From: Emcibacteraceae bacterium | GTDB taxonomy: Bacteria; Pseudomonadota; Alphaproteobacteria; Sphingomonadales; Emcibacteraceae | Length of the DNA stretch: 48,289 bases | Reading direction: 5' to 3' | Assembly (NCBI GenBank): GCA_028281625.1 | Contig: JANQJN010000141.1 | Coordinates: 1 to 48,289, forward strand | Part shown: piece after piece, positions 1 to 8,832 of the stretch | Numbering within the stretch: position 1 is the stretch's first letter | How the letters are laid out: each line of letters starts with the position of its first letter | The notes under the pieces: generated by a model | Told to the model about the DNA's origin: nothing | What the model saw: only the letters and a program-made list of their open reading frames with translations | Database searches by the model: none | Made by a program: the position numbers and the translations under genes

Positions 1-2
1 TA

Positions 3-809
3 ATCCCAATTGGTGGCGCAGAAGATAAAGAAGCCAATCCTTCAATTTTAAAAAAGTTTACTGAAATTTCCGGTGGCGAAAATGCCAGGATCGTGATCAT
101 ACCGACTGCATCACGTCTTGACGATACAGGAGATCGCTACGAGGAGGTTTTTTCAAAAATCGGTGCTGGTGAAGTCAGCCACATTGATATTACCAGCCGT
201 GAAGATTGTAATAACCCGGAATTTGCCAGTCGCTGTGAAGAAGCGACAGGGATTTTTATCACTGGCGGCAATCAGCTGCGCCTTGCAACCATTTTGGGCG
301 GGACGGCTGTGGCACAGGTGATCCGGCGTGCTAACGCCCGCGGTGTCCATATTGCGGGGACTTCTGCCGGCGCTTCGATCATGTCCGAACATATGATCGC
401 TGGTGGCGATAGCAATGAAGCCCCAAAAGAAGGCGGTGCCGTTCTCGCACCTGGTTTGGGCTTGACCAACGCGATGATTATTGACCAGCATTTTTCGGAA
501 AGAAACCGGCTTGGAAGGCTGCTTTCGGCTGTTGCCTATAACCCTTTTCTGATGGGGATGGGTATTGATGAGGATACTGCCGCCTTCCTTGGCCCCGACG
601 ATATTTGCGAAGTGGTGGGAAGTGGTACTGTAACCATCGTAGATGGTGAAGATCTTACTTATTCATCAGCATATGGCACGGACAACCGACGTGCGCTGGG
701 GTTGTTGGGTTTAAAACTCGATATTCTTCATGATGGCTGCCTTTATGATTTTAATATTCGTGAGGCGTTCCCGCCGATCGAAGACCGCCAGAATGTGTGT
801 AAGATTTAG
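3..809 (+). CDS. cphB: Cyanophycinase, 5'-truncated by window edge
   Basis: This serine-type exopeptidase of the peptidase S51 class cuts cyanophycin (multi-L-arginyl-poly-L-aspartate) into beta-Asp-Arg dipeptides in the cytoplasm. The reading frame is open from base 3 and begins with an IPIGGAED segment, so the true start lies upstream of the window; the ATG at 93 is internal. The nucleophile elbow GTSAGA (codons near 360-377) and the conserved DQHFSERNRLGRLL segment (from about 481) are typical of cyanophycinases rather than of dipeptidase E. The next gene, 23 nt downstream, is cyanophycin synthetase, so the assignment is strongly supported by context. The C-terminus appears complete. Confidence 0.93.
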   Translation: MPIGGAEDKEANPSILKKFTEISGGENARIVIIPTASRLDDTGDRYEEVFSKIGAGEVSHIDITSREDCNNPEFASRCEEATGIFITGGNQLRLATILGGTAVAQVIRRANARGVHIAGTSAGASIMSEHMIAGGDSNEAPKEGGAVLAPGLGLTNAMIIDQHFSERNRLGRLLSAVAYNPFLMGMGIDEDTAAFLGPDDICEVVGSGTVTIVDGEDLTYSSAYGTDNRRALGLLGLKLDILHDGCLYDFNIREAFPPIEDRQNVCKI

Positions 810-832
810 AGACTAAAACGGGAGGGACTTGG

Positions 833-3631
833 ATGAAAATTTTAAAAACGAACGTATATTTGGGACCTAACCAATATGCCAAGTTCAAGGTCATACGCCA
901 TGTCATGGATATTGGAGTACTTGAAGACTGGCCAAGTGCAAAAATCGGTACAGATTTTATCGATGGTTTGATTGAAGCTCTTCCGGGACTTGAGGAACAC
1001 GGTTGTTCTTACCGCGAACCGGGTGGTTTTATCCGCCGCCTACGCGAAGATGAGGGCACTTGGATGGGCCATATCACCGAACATGTAGCCCTTGAGCTAC
1101 AATGTGTGGCGGGTAATGAAGTAACATTCGGGCGTACACGATCCGCCGGTGAAGTGGGCCACTATAACATGGTCTTTGCCTATATTCACAAAGACGTGGG
1201 GCTTGCTGCTTGTGAACTTGCGATCAAGCTGCTTATGCATTTGCTACCCGAAAAGCTTCAAAAAGAAACCGGTTATGAAATTGAAGAAGATTTTGATTGG
1301 GAAGAAGAGCAAAGGCGCTTTATTAAGCAGGCGCAACGTCATGCTTTTGGCCCCAGTACGGCGTCCTTGGTCCATGCTGCGGAAGAGAGGGATATTCCGT
1401 GGCTTCGGCTCAATAAATATAGTTTAGTGCAATTTGGTCATGGCAAACATCAACAACGCATTCAGGCAACCATTACCAGTCAAACCAATCACATCGCCGT
1501 GGAAATTTCCTGCGATAAGGAAGATACCCATAACCTTTTGAATGATCTTGGTCTTCCGGTACCGAAGCAATTTATGATTTATAGTCCACGTGAAGCGATC
1601 CGCGCGGCACGACGCATTGGCTATCCGGTTGTGGTCAAGCCACTGAATGCCAATCACGGACGTGGTGTATCTATTAACCTGAATAGCGATGAAGAAGTGG
1701 AAACTGCCTTCGGCGTTGCCCGTGAGCAGGGAACAAGTCGAGCGGTGTTGGTGGAAAGCTATATGACCGGTTTTGATCACCGCATGCTGGTGGTTAATAA
1801 CGAACTTGTGGCGGTGGCAAAGCGTGTGCCCGGTCATGTGGTCGGTGACGGCAAACATACGATTGAAGCACTGATCGACATAGTGAACGAAGATCCGCGC
1901 CGCGGTGTTGGTCATGAAAAAGTACTTACGATCCTTGAAATTGATCATCAGGCAACGCGCCTGATGGAAAATGCGGGTTATACAAAAGAAACTATTCTTA
2001 AAAAGGATGAGATTTTCTATCTTCGGGATACGGCGAACCTGTCTACGGGCGGTACAGCGATTGACCTAACCGATGTGGTTCACCCAGATAACCGTGAAAT
2101 GGCCCAGCGGGCTATCCAGGCGGTTGGCCTGGATGTTGGCGGTGTGGATTTTCTGACCGATGATATCACCCAGTCTTATAAAGACATCGGTGGTGGTATC
2201 GTTGAAGTAAACGCAGCGCCGGGTTTTCGAATGCATGTGGCGCCCAGTGAAGGGGAGCCAAGGGATGTGGCAGGCGCGGTGATCGATATGCTTTTCCCAC
2301 CAAACACACCAAGCAAAATTCCAATCGCTGCCATTACAGGTACCAACGGTAAAACTACCACCTCACGGATGCTCGCCCATGTGATGAAAACCTGCGGTCA
2401 CACGGTAGGGTTAACCACCACAGACGGTATCTACGTGGACGGTAAACAGACGGTGAAGGGCGATACCACCGGACCACGGTCCGCGCAAATGGTGCTTCGA
2501 GATCCGACGGTGGAGTTTGCGGTTCTTGAAACTGCACGCGGGGGACTGGTTCGAAACGGACTTGGTTATGCGAGCACCAATGTATCAGCCTGTCTAAATG
2601 TAGCGTCCGACCATCTTGGGATGGGCGGTATTGATACGCTTGAGCAACTTGCCGAAATTAAGCGTATTGTTGTTGAAGCAGCGACTGACACCGTAGTTCT
2701 GAATGCGGACGATAAACACTGCCTGATGATGGCAGATTATGCGGATGCGGATAATATTTTTTATGTCACCATGCACCATGATCATGCGCTTGTGAAACAA
2801 CATATTGATGCGGGCGGCAAAGCCTGCGTACTTGAGAAAGGAATGAATGGGGATCTGATCACTATTTATGATAACCAAACGCATATCCCAGTGATCTGGT
2901 CACATCTGATCCCGGCGACCATTGAAGGAAAAGCCCTTCATAACGTACAAAACGCCATGTTCACCGTGGCCATGGCCTATAGTTTTGATCAGGACCTCGA
3001 TCAGATCAGGCTTGGTCTTAAAACTTTTAATACGACCTTCTCACAGGCACCGGGCCGGATGAATGTGTTTGATGAACACAGTTTCCGGGTGATCCTTGAT
3101 TATGCTCATAACCCGGCAGCATTCAGCGTAGTAACTGACCTTGTGGATAAACTGGATGGCCATGAGCGTAAAATGATTGTCGCATCTTGCCCGGGGGATC
3201 GTCGTGACGAGGATGTGATTGAATCCTGCGAAGTGCTTGCGGGACATTATGATCATTATTTCCTTAAGGCCGACGACAACCGGCGCGGCCGAGAAAATGA
3301 TGAAATCCCAATGATGATGAAATCGGAGCTGATGAAAAGAGGTGTCAGCGAGGAGGCCATCACGGTTATCCCTGATGAAGTGAACGCCATTGAAGAGGCC
3401 CTTAAGGCGGCGGAAGAAAACGATCTTCTTATTGTGATCGGTGACAATGTGACCCGTTCCTGGAAGCAAATCATCAATTTCGGTGAAGATCGTCCAGTAG
3501 ACAGGTCGTCAACGAGCGATGGGCCACTTATGGCAACCGCTTATGAAGATCTCATTGACGATAGCCAGCAGCTTATCCGCGATGAGCGCGGTGTGCGACT
3601 GGCACGTGATGACGATGAAGACGGCGATTAA
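833..3631 (+). CDS. cphA: Cyanophycin synthetase
   Basis: Synthesises cyanophycin from aspartate and arginine with ATP. The 932-aa protein has the full family layout: an N-terminal domain (about 1-160), an ATP-grasp domain (about 220-480, with GYPVVVKPLNANHGRGV near 264 and EVNAAPGFRMH near 462), and a Mur-ligase-like domain with P-loop GTNGKTTT at residue 503. The Mur C-terminal domain follows with LDYAHNPAA near 757. It is slightly longer than the usual 870-900 aa and ends in a very acidic tail. The ATG at 833 is preceded by a strong GGGAGG ribosome site. It lies between cyanophycinase and a shorter CphA relative, all on the plus strand, which suggests one operon for storage and mobilisation of nitrogen. 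Confidence 0.96.
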   Translation: MKILKTNVYLGPNQYAKFKVIRHVMDIGVLEDWPSAKIGTDFIDGLIEALPGLEEHGCSYREPGGFIRRLREDEGTWMGHITEHVALELQCVAGNEVTFGRTRSAGEVGHYNMVFAYIHKDVGLAACELAIKLLMHLLPEKLQKETGYEIEEDFDWEEEQRRFIKQAQRHAFGPSTASLVHAAEERDIPWLRLNKYSLVQFGHGKHQQRIQATITSQTNHIAVEISCDKEDTHNLLNDLGLPVPKQFMIYSPREAIRAARRIGYPVVVKPLNANHGRGVSINLNSDEEVETAFGVAREQGTSRAVLVESYMTGFDHRMLVVNNELVAVAKRVPGHVVGDGKHTIEALIDIVNEDPRRGVGHEKVLTILEIDHQATRLMENAGYTKETILKKDEIFYLRDTANLSTGGTAIDLTDVVHPDNREMAQRAIQAVGLDVGGVDFLTDDITQSYKDIGGGIVEVNAAPGFRMHVAPSEGEPRDVAGAVIDMLFPPNTPSKIPIAAITGTNGKTTTSRMLAHVMKTCGHTVGLTTTDGIYVDGKQTVKGDTTGPRSAQMVLRDPTVEFAVLETARGGLVRNGLGYASTNVSACLNVASDHLGMGGIDTLEQLAEIKRIVVEAATDTVVLNADDKHCLMMADYADADNIFYVTMHHDHALVKQHIDAGGKACVLEKGMNGDLITIYDNQTHIPVIWSHLIPATIEGKALHNVQNAMFTVAMAYSFDQDLDQIRLGLKTFNTTFSQAPGRMNVFDEHSFRVILDYAHNPAAFSVVTDLVDKLDGHERKMIVASCPGDRRDEDVIESCEVLAGHYDHYFLKADDNRRGRENDEIPMMMKSELMKRGVSEEAITVIPDEVNAIEEALKAAEENDLLIVIGDNVTRSWKQIINFGEDRPVDRSSTSDGPLMATAYEDLIDDSQQLIRDERGVRLARDDDEDGD

Positions 3632-3646
3632 GTGGGAGCGACGCCC

Positions 3647-5395
3647 ATGACCATCAATATCGAAGAGATCGAAGATTATCTGGATATCCGTATTCCAACT
3701 TCGGACAAACTGGTGCTCGATAGCAGCCGTCGTGTGACCGGACCAGGACTTCTTTGGGAAAAACCTGGTGCCATTCTTGATGTTTTTACCGATCATTTTG
3801 ACAAGCAGCAGGTGGTCGATGTCTGGTGCGAAGAAATTCAGTTTGTGCTGGATGCTATCGGCTGGACAGAGAGTGAGATTAAGACCCGTATTTTTGATAC
3901 AGGTGTTAATCTGGCCATTTCGGCGTCAATTGATCTTCTTTACTCTGCGGTTTTTGTTGTGGAAACAAGCTGGCAACTCGCGGCTTGTAAGCTTCTCGAT
4001 GAAAAACCTGACACTTTTGAAGCGCTGATTGATGATCTAAAAAAAGTAATCTCTATGGAGCAGAACCCACCGGTTCTGACCCTTCAAAGACAAGCGGAAA
4101 GTCGCGGTATTGATGTGCTTTGGGATGATGATTATGTTTCACTTGGTCATGGCACTGGATCGGCCAAATGGGGCATCAATGAAATCCCGGCACCGGAAGA
4201 GGTGGATTGGGAAGTTCTTCACAATGTCCCTGTGGCTTTGATTACTGGAACCAACGGAAAATCAACCAGCGTTCGTCTTTCGACTGCAATTGCAGAAGCA
4301 GCCGGCAAAGTCGCCGGGTCAACATCCACTGATTTTGTAAAACTTGGAAATGACATCCTTGATTACGGAGACTATTCCGGACCGGGCGGCGCGCGTATGC
4401 TTCTTCGTGATAAGCGGCTTGAAATGGCGTTCCTGGAAGTGGCGCGCGGTGGAATTTTACGCCGCGGACTTCCGCTTCGTCAGGCTTCAGGTGCAATGGT
4501 CACAAATATTGCCGCGGATCACTTGGGTGAATATGGCATTAACACAGTCGAGCATCTTGCGGACGCAAAATTTGCCGTGGCAAGGACACTTTCAAAAGAC
4601 GGTGTGTTGATCCTAAACGCCGATGATAAGTTAGTGGTCACCAATGGCCTCAGGAGCCCAAACACCATCTGCTGGTTCTCGCTTGATTTGGACAATGAAC
4701 TCGTTACTAAGGCTAAACAATTAGGGAATTTATGCTGTTGGTTGGAAGGTGATGAACTTCACTATTTTGATGGCGTTTACGTAAGTTTGACTGTTCCCGT
4801 TGCTGATATTCCCATCACCATGGGCGGCGCGGCGCGTTTCAATGTTCAAAATGCTATGGGTGCACTTTGTCTTGCCAAAGCCATGGGCATTGGAAATGAT
4901 GCCATCGTGAGAGGGCTCACAACATTCAACAGCACGCCGGATGATAATCCGGGACGGTGCAACGAATTTATGGTGAGGGGTGCGCGTGTATTTGTGGATT
5001 TTGCCCATAATCCCCATTCCATCAATGCTATCGCCGATATGCTCGATAATCTGCCGTCACGGAAAAAATACTTGTTGATCGGACAGGCGGGCGACCGTTC
5101 TGATCAGGATATCAGGGATCTTACTAATGGTGCGCTTCAATTTAATCCGGATGTTGTGGTGACCATGGATATGGAAGATTATCTTAGGGGTCGCGACTGG
5201 GGTGAGGCTGCCGGGATCATAAAGAAGGAATGCCTGAAACATGGTGTAAAAGAAGGCAATATTCATCATTTCAAAAGCCCACCGGAAGGTGCGCAATACA
5301 TCATTGACCAGTTGGAGGAAGGGGATCTGGCTTTGCTTCTCGCCCTTGCTGAGCGGGATAAGGTTTTTGAAATGCTGGAAGAGGCTTCAAGCTAG
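3647..5395 (+). CDS. Short CphA-like Mur ligase family protein (no ATP-grasp)
   Basis: The protein has about 582 aa from the ATG at 3647, which has GGGAG eight bases upstream; a GTG at 3632 directly after the cphA stop is a possible longer start. Its second half is a Mur-ligase module like that of CphA: P-loop GTNGKST (about residue 201), NIAADHLGEYG, and a C-terminal FVDFAHNPHS segment. The N-terminal 190 residues do not show the ATP-grasp motifs of CphA, although a stretch resembling the CphA linker (SRGIDVLWDD...VSLGHG) remains. It could be a CphA2/CphA'-type enzyme that re-ligates beta-Asp-Arg dipeptides, or an accessory subunit of CphA. The first idea fits the neighbouring dipeptide-releasing cyanophycinase. 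The stop overlaps the convergent peptidase gene by 4 nt (CTAG). Confidence 0.85.
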   Translation: MTINIEEIEDYLDIRIPTSDKLVLDSSRRVTGPGLLWEKPGAILDVFTDHFDKQQVVDVWCEEIQFVLDAIGWTESEIKTRIFDTGVNLAISASIDLLYSAVFVVETSWQLAACKLLDEKPDTFEALIDDLKKVISMEQNPPVLTLQRQAESRGIDVLWDDDYVSLGHGTGSAKWGINEIPAPEEVDWEVLHNVPVALITGTNGKSTSVRLSTAIAEAAGKVAGSTSTDFVKLGNDILDYGDYSGPGGARMLLRDKRLEMAFLEVARGGILRRGLPLRQASGAMVTNIAADHLGEYGINTVEHLADAKFAVARTLSKDGVLILNADDKLVVTNGLRSPNTICWFSLDLDNELVTKAKQLGNLCCWLEGDELHYFDGVYVSLTVPVADIPITMGGAARFNVQNAMGALCLAKAMGIGNDAIVRGLTTFNSTPDDNPGRCNEFMVRGARVFVDFAHNPHSINAIADMLDNLPSRKKYLLIGQAGDRSDQDIRDLTNGALQFNPDVVVTMDMEDYLRGRDWGEAAGIIKKECLKHGVKEGNIHHFKSPPEGAQYIIDQLEEGDLALLLALAERDKVFEMLEEASS

Positions 5396-6282
5396 CGGCA
5401 AGGCGCAAATGTGGTTGCTAATACATCGTTGTCGATTGAAACTGACGCCCGCTTCATTCCGTCAGAGTTAAACGCCATGGCAATTTCACCGGATCTGTTT
5501 ACTGCGATCAAGCCACCATCACCGCCAAGACGTTTCACTTCATCAAGCATGCGCCAAAGGGCATCTGTTAAGCTATCGCCAGCGAGTTTGTAGCCATTTG
5601 CGACCGAAAGTGCACCGCCCGCGCGGATGAAATATTCGCCGGTGCCCGTGCAGCTGATAGCGATTTCTTCATCAGCCCAAGTACCGATACCGATAATTGG
5701 TGTGTCTCCGACGCGACCAGCAGGTTTGCCAAATACACCACCGGTTGAAGTTGCCGATGCTAGGTTTGCGTGAACATCAAGTGCGACCGCACCCACCGTG
5801 CCGTGCATCATATCGTCCTGTTCGATGTCAGCTTGGGACACGCCCACCGGAAGCACATAGTATTCTTTTGAATTTGCAATGGTTTCAAACCCCTGATCAG
5901 CGGCAAATAGATTGGCACCGTGACCGGTGATCATCACACAGGGTGATTTATCAAGCACAGCGCGGGCAACACCCACGGGGCTTACTACATCTTTGATGGC
6001 GGACACGGACCCGGCATTTTGCGTATGGCCTTCCATGATGCTGGCATCCAGCTCAACGTCACCAGCGGTGTTTGGCGCAGATCCCTTCCCAGCCACATAA
6101 AGCCCGGAACTTTCAAGGTTCGTAACCATGATTTCCACCACATCCAGCGCTGTTTCACCCGCTTTGAGAAGTCTTTCACCTTCCTCGGCAAGTTCTGCAA
6201 GATGCGCTTCGACAACAGAATAATCTTCGCCAAGTCTTGGACCGGCACCACCGTGTAGCGCTAATGCGTATTTGTTTGCCAT
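5392..6282 (-). CDS. iaaA: Isoaspartyl peptidase / plant-type L-asparaginase (Ntn hydrolase)
   Basis: The 296-aa precursor belongs to the threonine Ntn-hydrolase family that self-cleaves into alpha and beta chains. HGGAG at the N-terminus and the HGTVGAVALD segment place the cleavage site and nucleophile at Thr162. ATSTGGVFGKPAGRVGD and CTGTGEYFIR are the conserved oxyanion and substrate-binding loops. Members hydrolyse beta-aspartyl dipeptides, and next to the cyanophycin genes the likely substrate is beta-Asp-Arg, giving free Asp and Arg. It is convergent with the cphA relative, sharing a CTAG that holds both stop codons. Its ATG at 6282 lies 63 nt downstream of the next minus-strand gene, so it could be the last gene of the long minus-strand unit. 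Confidence 0.93.
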   Translation of the reverse strand: MANKYALALHGGAGPRLGEDYSVVEAHLAELAEEGERLLKAGETALDVVEIMVTNLESSGLYVAGKGSAPNTAGDVELDASIMEGHTQNAGSVSAIKDVVSPVGVARAVLDKSPCVMITGHGANLFAADQGFETIANSKEYYVLPVGVSQADIEQDDMMHGTVGAVALDVHANLASATSTGGVFGKPAGRVGDTPIIGIGTWADEEIAISCTGTGEYFIRAGGALSVANGYKLAGDSLTDALWRMLDEVKRLGGDGGLIAVNRSGEIAMAFNSDGMKRASVSIDNDVLATTFAPCR

Positions 6283-6345
6283 CGCGACATTCCTTTACAA
6301 AATACAGAAAGGCTATATGACAAACTTCGACGCGCTTGTCGATGA

Positions 6346-6864
6346 TTATCGTTCTTTGTCTTTCTTTTTTTCAAAAGGTTCAATGATGTTTTTCGTAACC
6401 CACCAAGTAGACGCTGGGCGAAAACCCCAAAATGCCAGTGACATAAACCAGAAAAGTGGCGTAATTACTGTGATTGCAAGCGCAATATAGTGGTGAGCAA
6501 TAAGGCTGGATTGGTAGGGCACCCCACCATCATTCACGCGGACACTAATCTCGCGCTCACCGCACCACTCTTTTTCCACTTCTCTTGCCATATCAAGAGG
6601 TTGGAGCTCAAATGAATTTCCTCTAAGTTGACTGCTAGCAAGCGGTGTATTGGGGTCAGTAGCAATGTATATTTCCAAGTGACCGGCAGCGGTACCATTA
6701 CCAAATTTGCTTTCGATGACGTTACAGGAAATTATTCTGGCATCGACCGAATTCCAGTAAAGAAACGTGAGCGGCGGGCTACCAAATTGCCAGGCGCTTA
6801 TGAGCAACATTAGTGGAAGCAGGAAAAGTGCTGTACCAATTAATCTGAAAGCGAGCTTAATCAT
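6346..6864 (-). CDS. Small membrane protein with two TM segments (DUF3592-like layout)
   Basis: The 172-aa protein has one hydrophobic segment at about 8-26 and another at about 122-145, bracketing a roughly 90-residue domain likely to be extracytoplasmic, then a basic, lysine-rich cytosolic tail. The layout and the WNSVDARIISCNV segment resemble DUF3592 proteins, but this is a weak match by eye. No catalytic motif was recognised. Its ATG overlaps the stop of the upstream lipoprotein gene by 1 nt, so the two are probably translated together. The function is unknown. Confidence 0.7.
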   Translation of the reverse strand: MIKLAFRLIGTALFLLPLMLLISAWQFGSPPLTFLYWNSVDARIISCNVIESKFGNGTAAGHLEIYIATDPNTPLASSQLRGNSFELQPLDMAREVEKEWCGEREISVRVNDGGVPYQSSLIAHHYIALAITVITPLFWFMSLAFWGFRPASTWWVTKNIIEPFEKKKDKER

Positions 6865-7700
6865 TATTCCATCGCCGGGCAGCCTGCCGTTGCTTCACCA
6901 GTTGTGGCGGCATCAAGAAACGTAAGTGTTGCATATGTGGCAATGCCGGGCACGCCCTTATACCGTTCAACATCGGCGGTGGCTTGCTCCACAATTAGAT
7001 TATATCTTATTCCCGGGTCCAAGGCTGCTGCTGGAATGGTATATTCGCTCGCTTCATAGGTAAGATAAGGCTTTCCGTTATAGGGCCGGCCGCTGTGGGC
7101 GATGTTGTTTCCAAAACAATCGAACCCCAGCACAAATATGAGATCGGCGAGTTCACTATCGGGTGATTTCATATTCCCCTTCATAGGTGTCCATTGGATG
7201 GTGAGATCCGTTTCCGGGTCCACGGCCGACGGTTCAACGGTTTGTCCATTTTGAGTGAGCGTGAGCGTGGCTGGTTCGGGCATAATGTCGGTAGTGGGGC
7301 GCTTTTTTATTGTAAGCGGTTGTCCGGTCATTTCCCCCGCGCGGGTTTGATAATTGAATATATACGTTCCGTCCGGGTGTTCAGCGTGCAGCGCTGCAGG
7401 TTCCATAGTCCGTGCGCCATGGGCAAGAAACTGTGGTCCTTCGGGATTAAAGGTCAGATTAAAATCAGGATCATCTTTGCTGGTTAGCGTACCCCCTAAT
7501 ATCTTTCCGGTTTCCTTAGGCATGATTTCGGCAACAAAATGATGATCGCGAAGGGTGTGTTCACCGTCTTCTGATTGAAGGTAAATGGACATCTTGCCAA
7601 GCACCAGAAATAGCACATCTTCATTCACTGCCGCGTCTTCATTTTCGGTGGAACATGCACAAACCAGCAGAAAGGACATCAACAGCAATATTCTAGCCAT
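6864..7700 (-). CDS. Predicted lipoprotein of unknown function
   Basis: The 278-aa protein starts with a short hydrophobic signal and a lipobox-like VCAC followed by Ser, so it is probably lipidated at Cys16 (Cys14 is a less likely alternative) and directed to the outer membrane. The rest is soluble and rich in beta-type sequence (TLTLTQNGQTVEPS, DLTIQWTPM), suggesting Ig-like or beta-sandwich domains; a Cys pair (FDCFG, AGCPAME) near the C-terminus could form a disulfide. I do not recognise a family. It overlaps the preceding CxxCxxCC gene by 8 nt and the following membrane protein gene by 1 nt. Confidence 0.75.
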   Translation of the reverse strand: MARILLLMSFLLVCACSTENEDAAVNEDVLFLVLGKMSIYLQSEDGEHTLRDHHFVAEIMPKETGKILGGTLTSKDDPDFNLTFNPEGPQFLAHGARTMEPAALHAEHPDGTYIFNYQTRAGEMTGQPLTIKKRPTTDIMPEPATLTLTQNGQTVEPSAVDPETDLTIQWTPMKGNMKSPDSELADLIFVLGFDCFGNNIAHSGRPYNGKPYLTYEASEYTIPAAALDPGIRYNLIVEQATADVERYKGVPGIATYATLTFLDAATTGEATAGCPAME

Positions 7701-8283
7701 GATTGCCCTGCTGTTTGAAATGTATGGTTTGAAGCAAATTGGCGTATTTTTGCAGTAGCGTTACTTCTCTGAAATTAAGGTCAATCTTCTTAAGATATTC
7801 AAAGGCCCGGACGGAGTAATAAATATGGCTGTCCGGGAACTGCTTAGCATCCGCCAGTTCCTGGGCTACTTTCAAATAATCATTCAAGTAATCACGCAGG
7901 TTCAGGTTCTTCTTATGATCTCCTTTTAAAGTTGGGGCATTTTCACGAAGCCACTCACTATCTGCTTTGGTTTCCTGAACATCTTCAAGCGCTACTTCTA
8001 GTGTTTTATCGCCGCGGATCACCTGCTTTGTCAGACGGCAGAAATACCCAGAACACTTCTTTGGGCGGTCTGCGTAAATGGAACATTTATTGTCAACAAG
8101 ATGGTGACACGGGAAGGTGAAAACGGTTGTGCGGCGATCCTTACGTTTTACATTAAAGCCCTGTGATTTCACCTTTTTTAGTTCTTCCGGGTAAATGCGG
8201 GCGTAGGAAAACAGCGTACCGTCACAGCACATGCCGCAGGTCTGACACAGTGTACTGGCATCGATGGCTGTGTTGTTTTTCAT
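7693..8283 (-). CDS. YkgJ-type CxxxCxxCC protein, Fe/Zn-chelating (copy B)
   Basis: The 196-aa cytosolic protein has an N-terminal CQTCGMCCDG cluster and a second set of cysteines in CHHL...CSIYADRPKKCSGYFC. This is the pattern of the YkgJ/UPF0153 family, thought to bind a metal or Fe-S centre. The C-terminal half is helical and charged without a known motif. The biochemical role of the family is not established; members often sit near oxidoreductases or protein-modification genes. A related protein is encoded two genes upstream (8829-9416). The gap to the upstream DUF1697 gene is 3 nt. Confidence 0.85.
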   Translation of the reverse strand: MKNNTAIDASTLCQTCGMCCDGTLFSYARIYPEELKKVKSQGFNVKRKDRRTTVFTFPCHHLVDNKCSIYADRPKKCSGYFCRLTKQVIRGDKTLEVALEDVQETKADSEWLRENAPTLKGDHKKNLNLRDYLNDYLKVAQELADAKQFPDSHIYYSVRAFEYLKKIDLNFREVTLLQKYANLLQTIHFKQQGNHG

Positions 8284-8286
8284 AGT

Positions 8287-8832
8287 CTACCCTTTTGCGA
8301 GTTGCGCTAATTTGACCACTGTTTTTAAGTTTCTTGATGTGGTTGATACTTTTAATTTCCGCTCCATCAGAGCGTTGGTGAGTTTGGTCTTACCGTACCC
8401 ATCCGGAAAGCGGAAATAAAGTGCTTTGTTGCCAGGGATCATTTCTTCACTTGGCGCGGCATAGGTCATTATTTCTTCAAGGCTCTGTTTATCAGGCTGA
8501 TCAGACAAAAATGTGACGATGATTTTTGTGCCGTCCTGTTCCAGTGTGTAATCTTGAAAGGGCAAGCTATCGAGAACACTGTTAAACTGAGATACATTGA
8601 GAACCAGTATATCTACTGAAAAATCATAGTTCTCGGTTATGGCTTTTTCCAATTTGATTCTAATATCATCCGGATTATCTGCCGCACTTTCAAAAACAAC
8701 ATTGCCGCTTTGGATGTAGGTGATAACATTTATATACCCTAGCTTCTCGTATAGTGCCTTGAGATCCTTCATCAGGATCTTTCTATGTCCGGATACGTTG
8801 ATGCCACGGAGCAGGGAAATATACTTTGTCAT
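8287..8832 (-). CDS. DUF1697 domain protein
   Basis: The 181-aa protein matches DUF1697 over its whole length. It begins with the typical LLRGINVSGHRKILMKDLK segment and contains YIQSGNVVFES; the family fold is small alpha/beta and its role is unknown. The start codon overlaps the stop of the upstream CxxCxxCC gene (ATGA type, 8829-8832), which points to translational coupling. It sits between the two YkgJ-like genes, an arrangement that may be functional or may reflect a duplicated flank. Confidence 0.9.
   Translation of the reverse strand: MTKYISLLRGINVSGHRKILMKDLKALYEKLGYINVITYIQSGNVVFESAADNPDDIRIKLEKAITENYDFSVDILVLNVSQFNSVLDSLPFQDYTLEQDGTKIIVTFLSDQPDKQSLEEIMTYAAPSEEMIPGNKALYFRFPDGYGKTKLTNALMERKLKVSTTSRNLKTVVKLAQLAKG

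Noticed and set aside
1424..1948. 174-aa minus-strand open frame inside cphA
   Set aside because: It lies wholly within the ATP-grasp coding part of cphA, has no recognisable domain and no ribosome site; a shadow frame.
5392..5395. Convergent CTAG and (at 19154) TTAA stop overlaps as a regulatory device
   Set aside because: Four-base tail-to-tail overlaps are common in dense bacterial genomes; nothing indicates more.
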